Source: Abyssibius sp040880065 (GTDB lineage: Bacteria > Pseudomonadota > Alphaproteobacteria > Rhodobacterales > Rhodobacteraceae). From it: 25,230 nucleotides of DNA. The notes under the pieces were generated by a model. The model worked only from the letters and a program-made list of their open reading frames with translations, had not been told where the DNA came from and searched no databases. Where the stretch lies: positions 1 to 25,230 of the forward strand of contig JBBDJE010000037.1 of assembly GCA_040880065.1 (NCBI GenBank), in the 5' to 3' direction. Position 1 is the stretch's first letter, and every line of letters begins with the position of its first letter. The position numbers were made by a program, and so were the translations under genes. Below, piece after piece: positions 21,825 to 25,230 of this stretch.

Positions 21825-22955
21825 TCTGGCCTGCGCAGCCCCCGCCTTGCGGTTTGCGCGGCTTTCTTTTTGTCGGGGGCGCTGGTCGGGGTCTGGGCAT
21901 CGCGTATTCCGGCGGTGGCCGGGGCGTTTGAAATCTCGAAATCCACGCTTGGCCTGCTGTTGTTGTGCTTGGCGGCAGGCGCGATCATTTCCTTTCCGCT
22001 GGCTGGCTGGGGGTCGGACAGGTTCGGCGCTGCACGCTCTACACGCCTTTTGGCCGCGCTTTACTGCGTGGCGCTGCTCTTTGTGGCGGTGTCCCCGAAT
22101 ATTTGGGTGCTGGCCGTGGCGTTGCTGCTGTTCGGCGCAGGCCATGGCGCGCTTGATGTGGCCATGAACACATGGGCAGCAGCGGTTGAGCGGGCCATGG
22201 GCAAGGCGGTTATGTCGTCATTCCATGCCATTTTCAGCCTTGGGGCCGGGGTTGGTGCGGCGACAGGCTTTGGGGCAGTGGCCCTTGATCTTTCGGTGCC
22301 GGTGCATTTTGCACTGGCGGTTGTGGTGCTGGGTGTGCCGGTTGGCTGGCTGGCTATGGTGCCTTGGCAGGATGCCCCGCCGACCGCCCATAAGAAAGCC
22401 CCGCTGTTTGCCCTGCCCAAAGGGCCTTTGGTGGCGGTGGGCGTTATGGCACTATGTGCCTCGATGGGCGAAGGCGCGATGGCCGACTGGAGCGCGATTT
22501 ACCTGATCGCGGTCGGCGGTGTGACCGAGGCCAAAGCAGCACTTGGCTATGCGGTGTTTTCGGTCGCCATGGTCGCCATGCGGCTGATGGGCGATAGGCT
22601 TGTAGTGCGGTTTGGTGCGGTGAGCGTGGCCCGTGGCTCGGGTGCGGTGGCCTTTATCGGCACATTGGTTGCTGTGTTCGTTCCGGGCTTTGTGCCCACG
22701 CTTGCAGGCTTTGCGCTGATGGGGCTTGGCTATGCAACGATCTTTCCGCTGGCATTTTCACGCGCGGCAAATGATGCAAATATCGGCCCCGGCGCTGGCA
22801 TTGCCAGCGTGGCCACGCTTGGCTATGGCGGCATTTTGCTTGGCCCGCCAATCATCGGATTTATCGCCGATGCAACCAGCCTGTCGACCGCGTTTCTCGT
22901 GCTCAGCGCATTGGCGCTGGCCATTGTGCTGCTGGGTGGCACGCTGAGGCGCTAG
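21780..22955 (+). CDS. MFS transporter, YbjJ-like
   Basis: From the ATG at 21780 the product has 391 residues with about 12 membrane segments. Signatures of the YbjJ-like MFS group are present: FFLSGALVGVWASRIPAVAG early, GAGHGALDVAMNTWAAAVE near 125, and the following GKAVMSSFHAIFSLGAGVG. The substrate is unknown; related proteins are annotated as sugar or drug exporters without firm proof. The first 15 residues (MFNKQKTGSYFSATC) come wholly from a dispersed repeat, and no ribosome site precedes the ATG apart from the purH end, so the true start may be a non-ATG codon further in, such as the CTG at 21828. Its stop TAG shares the palindrome CTAG with the stop of the opposing Trm112-like gene. 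Confidence 0.85.
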   Translation: MFNKQKTGSYFSATCSGLRSPRLAVCAAFFLSGALVGVWASRIPAVAGAFEISKSTLGLLLLCLAAGAIISFPLAGWGSDRFGAARSTRLLAALYCVALLFVAVSPNIWVLAVALLLFGAGHGALDVAMNTWAAAVERAMGKAVMSSFHAIFSLGAGVGAATGFGAVALDLSVPVHFALAVVVLGVPVGWLAMVPWQDAPPTAHKKAPLFALPKGPLVAVGVMALCASMGEGAMADWSAIYLIAVGGVTEAKAALGYAVFSVAMVAMRLMGDRLVVRFGAVSVARGSGAVAFIGTLVAVFVPGFVPTLAGFALMGLGYATIFPLAFSRAANDANIGPGAGIASVATLGYGGILLGPPIIGFIADATSLSTAFLVLSALALAIVLLGGTLRR

Positions 22956-23146
22956 TCTTCTATCCGGCGGGCCTCATCAACCAGCATTACCGGAATGCCG
23001 TTGCGAATGGGAAAGGCCAGATGGGTTGTCGGGCTGACCAGTTCATTCGTGTCTGGCTCGTAAATCAGCGTCGCGCGGGTAATCGGACAAACAAGTGCCT
23101 CAAGAAGGCGCGGGTCGATCCGGGTGTCACGGGTCTCGTCGCTCAT
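22952..23146 (-). CDS. Trm112-like protein (YcaR family)
   Basis: The product has 64 residues: DPRLLEALVCPITRATLIY followed by ELVSPTTHLAFPIRNGIPVML, the standard small Trm112/YcaR fold. Only one cysteine (C20) remains of the zinc pairs seen in eukaryotic Trm112, as is common in bacterial members. Eukaryotic Trm112 activates several methyltransferases; a bacterial role is presumed, not shown. The ATG overlaps the LON-like gene stop by four bases (23143-23146), and its own stop lies within the CTAG shared with the converging MFS gene. It is the last gene of the minus-strand operon. Confidence 0.88.
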   Translation of the reverse strand: MSDETRDTRIDPRLLEALVCPITRATLIYEPDTNELVSPTTHLAFPIRNGIPVMLVDEARRIED

Positions 23147-23802
23147 TGTAACGGTCCTTTGTCATCGGGGCCGCGCACTGCAAATTCCAGCAGGGTTTGC
23201 AGGGTTTCGCGGCGGTTTGTCAGGCTTGGGGCCTCCAGCAATGCTTGCTTTTCATCGGTAGAAAACGGGCAGAGCACCGAAAGCGCATTGATCAGCAAAG
23301 GCGCGGGCGCGGCTTTGAGCGACTCCCAGTCGGGCGTGTAACCCGTGGCTTTGAAATAGCGCGAAAGCTGGTCCAGAAATTCGGCACGATCAAAGGCAAT
23401 GTCGCTCGCCTCGGCATCCAGATCTTCGGTAAAACTGTCCCAGCTTACACTGTGCCGCAGATAGGGGCTGAAACTGTCTATCACCGCGCCAAGGCGAAAG
23501 CGCGAAACCCCGCCAAGCGTAATGCGATAGCGGCCGTCATCGGTTTCCATCAGCGCCACGATCCGCCCCGCGCAGCCAATGCGCTGCAAGCGGCCTTTGG
23601 CGTCGATGCCTTCGGGGGCCGCCATCGGCTGGATCATGCCAATCAGCCGATGGTCGGTTTTTAGCACATCATCAACCATCGCCAGATAGCGCGGCTCAAA
23701 AATGTTCAGCGGCAGCCGTGCATGCGGCAACAGCAACGCGCCCGGCAACGGAAACAGCGCAAGCGTTTCGGGCAGCGGCCCTAAAGCATGCGTGCGCGCC
23801 AC
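23143..23802 (-). CDS. LON peptidase N-terminal (substrate-binding) domain protein
   Basis: The product has 219 residues beginning at a GTG one base past the thioredoxin-like stop; no nearby in-frame ATG exists before residue 42. It consists of only the Lon N-terminal domain: LFPLPGALLLPHARLPLNIFEPRYLAMVDD (17-46), GRLQRIGCAGRIV (70-82) and YRITLGGVSRFRL (91-103), followed by a helical part. There is no ATPase or protease domain, so it is not Lon itself. Such stand-alone proteins are common in alphaproteobacteria next to thioredoxin and Trm112 genes. They may bind unfolded substrates; the exact role is unknown. Confidence 0.88.
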   Translation of the reverse strand: MARTHALGPLPETLALFPLPGALLLPHARLPLNIFEPRYLAMVDDVLKTDHRLIGMIQPMAAPEGIDAKGRLQRIGCAGRIVALMETDDGRYRITLGGVSRFRLGAVIDSFSPYLRHSVSWDSFTEDLDAEASDIAFDRAEFLDQLSRYFKATGYTPDWESLKAAPAPLLINALSVLCPFSTDEKQALLEAPSLTNRRETLQTLLEFAVRGPDDKGPLQ

Positions 23803-23803
23803 G

Positions 23804-24706
23804 TTACACGAAGGCCAGCGATGACAGACGCCGACGGCCCTTCAACGCCAGCGGGTCTTTTGGCCCGAGCGAGTCAAACACCTTGATAAGCTGGTTTTTG
23901 GCGGCGGCCTCGTTCCAGTCACGGTCACGGCGGTAAAGCTCCAGCAATTGTTCAATCGCGGCTTCTGTTTGCGTGTTGGCGAGCATGGCCTCGGCCAGTT
24001 CAAACCGGGCCTGATGGTCATTTGCATCAGTATCCACCCGCGCCTGAAGCTCACCCAGATCGCCCGCACCGGCGGCGGATTTTGCAAGGTCGATCTGCGC
24101 TTTAACGGCCAGAATTGCGGCATCATTCGCCTTTTGCATGGGTGCTTTGGCCAGAATGCCCATTGCCTCTTCCGGCAAACCTTGGGCAACATAGCAGCGC
24201 GCAAGGCCGGCAATGGCGGCGACATTCTCCTCATCCTCACCCAGAATGGCGGCGAAGGTCTGAACGGCGTCGTCAATTTCGCCCGCCTCAAGCATCTGCG
24301 CGGCGGCTTCAAGCGCGTCTTCAAGCCCGTCATCCGCCTCTGCGGGGGATTGCGCCACAACGCGGGCGATAAAATCGTCAATCTGGGCGGGCGTTTGGGC
24401 GCCGGTAAACCCGTCTACCGGCTGGCCGTTCACAAAGGCATAGACCGTGGGAATGGACTGGATGCGCAATTGCTCGGCAATGCCCTGATTCTGGTCAACA
24501 TCAATCTTGACCATCTTGACCTTGCCGCGCGCCTTGGTCACTGCAGCTTCCAGTGCCGGACCAAGGGTTTTGCACGGGCCGCACCATGGCGCCCAGAAAT
24601 CAACGATCACTGGCACGGTTTTTGAGGTTTCGACCACATCGGCCATGAAACTTGCCTCGTTGCCATCTTTGATCAGCTCGGCGGGCACATTTGCTGTAAG
24701 GTCCAT
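23804..24706 (-). CDS. cnoX: Thioredoxin-like protein with TPR-like C-terminal region (CnoX/YbbN type)
   Basis: From the ATG at 24706, preceded by CGGAG, the product has 300 residues. The N-terminal thioredoxin domain (about 10-120) contains the redox site WAPWCGPCK (C42, C45) and the cis-proline loop SIPTVYAF. The remainder (130-300) is a series of Ala-rich helices of TPR type, including a LARCYVAQGLPEEAMGIL repeat. This is the architecture of CnoX (YbbN), a chaperedoxin that protects substrates from oxidation and passes them to GroEL. E. coli CnoX lacks the full CXXC, whereas this one retains it, so disulfide exchange is likely. It is translated just before the LON-like gene (one-base gap). 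Confidence 0.87.
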   Translation of the reverse strand: MDLTANVPAELIKDGNEASFMADVVETSKTVPVIVDFWAPWCGPCKTLGPALEAAVTKARGKVKMVKIDVDQNQGIAEQLRIQSIPTVYAFVNGQPVDGFTGAQTPAQIDDFIARVVAQSPAEADDGLEDALEAAAQMLEAGEIDDAVQTFAAILGEDEENVAAIAGLARCYVAQGLPEEAMGILAKAPMQKANDAAILAVKAQIDLAKSAAGAGDLGELQARVDTDANDHQARFELAEAMLANTQTEAAIEQLLELYRRDRDWNEAAAKNQLIKVFDSLGPKDPLALKGRRRLSSLAFV

Positions 24707-24787
24707 TTCGGCTCCGTAATATTCAGGGCGCTCTCGCAACCCATTTTGCACTGTTTGAGATGTAAGTGCGCCTTCAACCAGCGCGGG
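24707..24787. other. Intergenic gap between HD hydrolase and thioredoxin-like genes
   Basis: This is an 81-base gap containing the CGGAG ribosome site of the thioredoxin-like gene. I see no convincing promoter or terminator. Confidence 0.4.
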
Positions 24788-25230
24788 TCAAGGGTTGAGC
24801 CCGGCAAATAATGCGTTATGGCGTGCCACAAAGGCGTCGCGCGCCGCACGTGGTGCCAACGGGGAAAGGCGAATTTGCGCGCTGTCGGCATTTGGCTTGC
24901 CAAACAGCCGGTTGGCCTCGGGCGCATCAAACCCGGCAATTTGCGTTGCTTCCAGCCATGCCGAAAGCCTGTCGGCCTTCTTGATTTGCGCCTTGATGCG
25001 CGGCGGAATTTCACGCCCCAAGCCAAAGCGCATCAATACGGCCTCCATCAAGCGGTCGTCCAGCGCGCCATATCCGGGCCCAACCGCCGATTTTACCGGC
25101 GAGATCATATCGCCAATCACATACTCCGGCGCATCGTGCAGTAGCGCCATCAGCCGCGCGGCAGTGCTGGCGCGCGGGTTGAGCTTGCTAAACAACCGCT
25201 CCACCAGCAGCGAATGTTCGGCCACCGAAT
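24788..25230 (-). CDS. HD-domain hydrolase (YfbR-like nucleotidase family), N-terminus beyond the right edge
   Basis: About 147 residues are visible. The frame stays open to the window end, reading ...SVAEHSLLVERLF, so the true start lies outside. The HD signature is seen in VAEHSLLV (first metal His) and ALLHDAPEYVIGDMISPVK (His-Asp pair plus the downstream Glu), which matches the YfbR/5'-deoxynucleotidase group rather than signalling HD-GYP proteins. Members remove phosphate from nucleoside monophosphates using divalent metal. The C-terminal tail (RLSPLAPRAARDAFVARHNAL) is typical of the alphaproteobacterial version. It heads toward the thioredoxin-like gene with an 81-base gap. Confidence 0.8.
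   Translation of the reverse strand, partial: SVAEHSLLVERLFSKLNPRASTAARLMALLHDAPEYVIGDMISPVKSAVGPGYGALDDRLMEAVLMRFGLGREIPPRIKAQIKKADRLSAWLEATQIAGFDAPEANRLFGKPNADSAQIRLSPLAPRAARDAFVARHNALFAGLNP

Noticed and set aside
1..25230. CRISPR arrays, insertion sequences, toxin-antitoxin or defence genes
   Set aside because: No repeat-spacer array, transposase, nuclease or toxin-like gene was found on either strand.

Overview
The window reads as a chromosomal piece of a marine alphaproteobacterium of the Rhodobacteraceae (Roseobacter-like). The grounds are the protein families and their order: a DUF1674 protein, htpX, rsmB, a heparinase II/III-family protein, purH, Trm112-like, LON-like and a thioredoxin/TPR protein, together with an ectoine TRAP transporter and eut genes of the type known from Ruegeria pomeroyi. 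The DNA is mostly GC-rich, with dense, overlapping operons.

Left flank (1-3048): the 3' end of uppP, a terminator/repeat zone, a two-gene minus-strand unit (NDUFA9-like reductase, then a double-haem cytochrome c-like lipid- or periplasm-facing protein), a tRNA-Leu(CAG) with its own promoter, and a small exported protein of unknown function in visibly AT-richer DNA.

Centre (3133-15706): a 12.5 kb system for uptake and breakdown of the osmolytes ectoine and 5-hydroxyectoine. Read leftwards: enuR (MocR-type PLP regulator), uehA-uehB-uehC (TRAP transporter), usp, eutA, eutB, eutC and doeA/eutD. Read rightwards from the enuR promoter: asnC, ssd (DoeC-like) and atf (DoeD-like). EutABC are thought to convert 5-hydroxyectoine to ectoine. 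DoeA opens the ring to N-acetyl-diaminobutyrate. Atf and Ssd take diaminobutyrate to aspartate. The deacetylase eutE/doeB, which normally follows eutD and whose product forms a complex with EutD, is not in the window. Compared with the R. pomeroyi layout, where asnC-ssd-atf trail the operon, here they are split off and face the other way, only 53 bp from enuR. Short repeated motifs in the two control regions are candidate regulator sites.

Right flank (15873-25230): housekeeping genes. DUF1674/SDHAF4-like (minus) diverges from htpX-rsmB; then a heparinase II/III-family protein, purH and an MFS transporter (plus). Converging on these is a minus-strand operon: HD hydrolase (cut by the window edge), a thioredoxin/TPR protein, a LON-domain protein and a Trm112-like protein. 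A palindromic repeat occurs twice, after uppP and after purH; the second copy appears to supply the start codon and first codons of the MFS gene. The ectoine system is a known one; what is unusual is its missing gene, its split arrangement and its control-region motifs.
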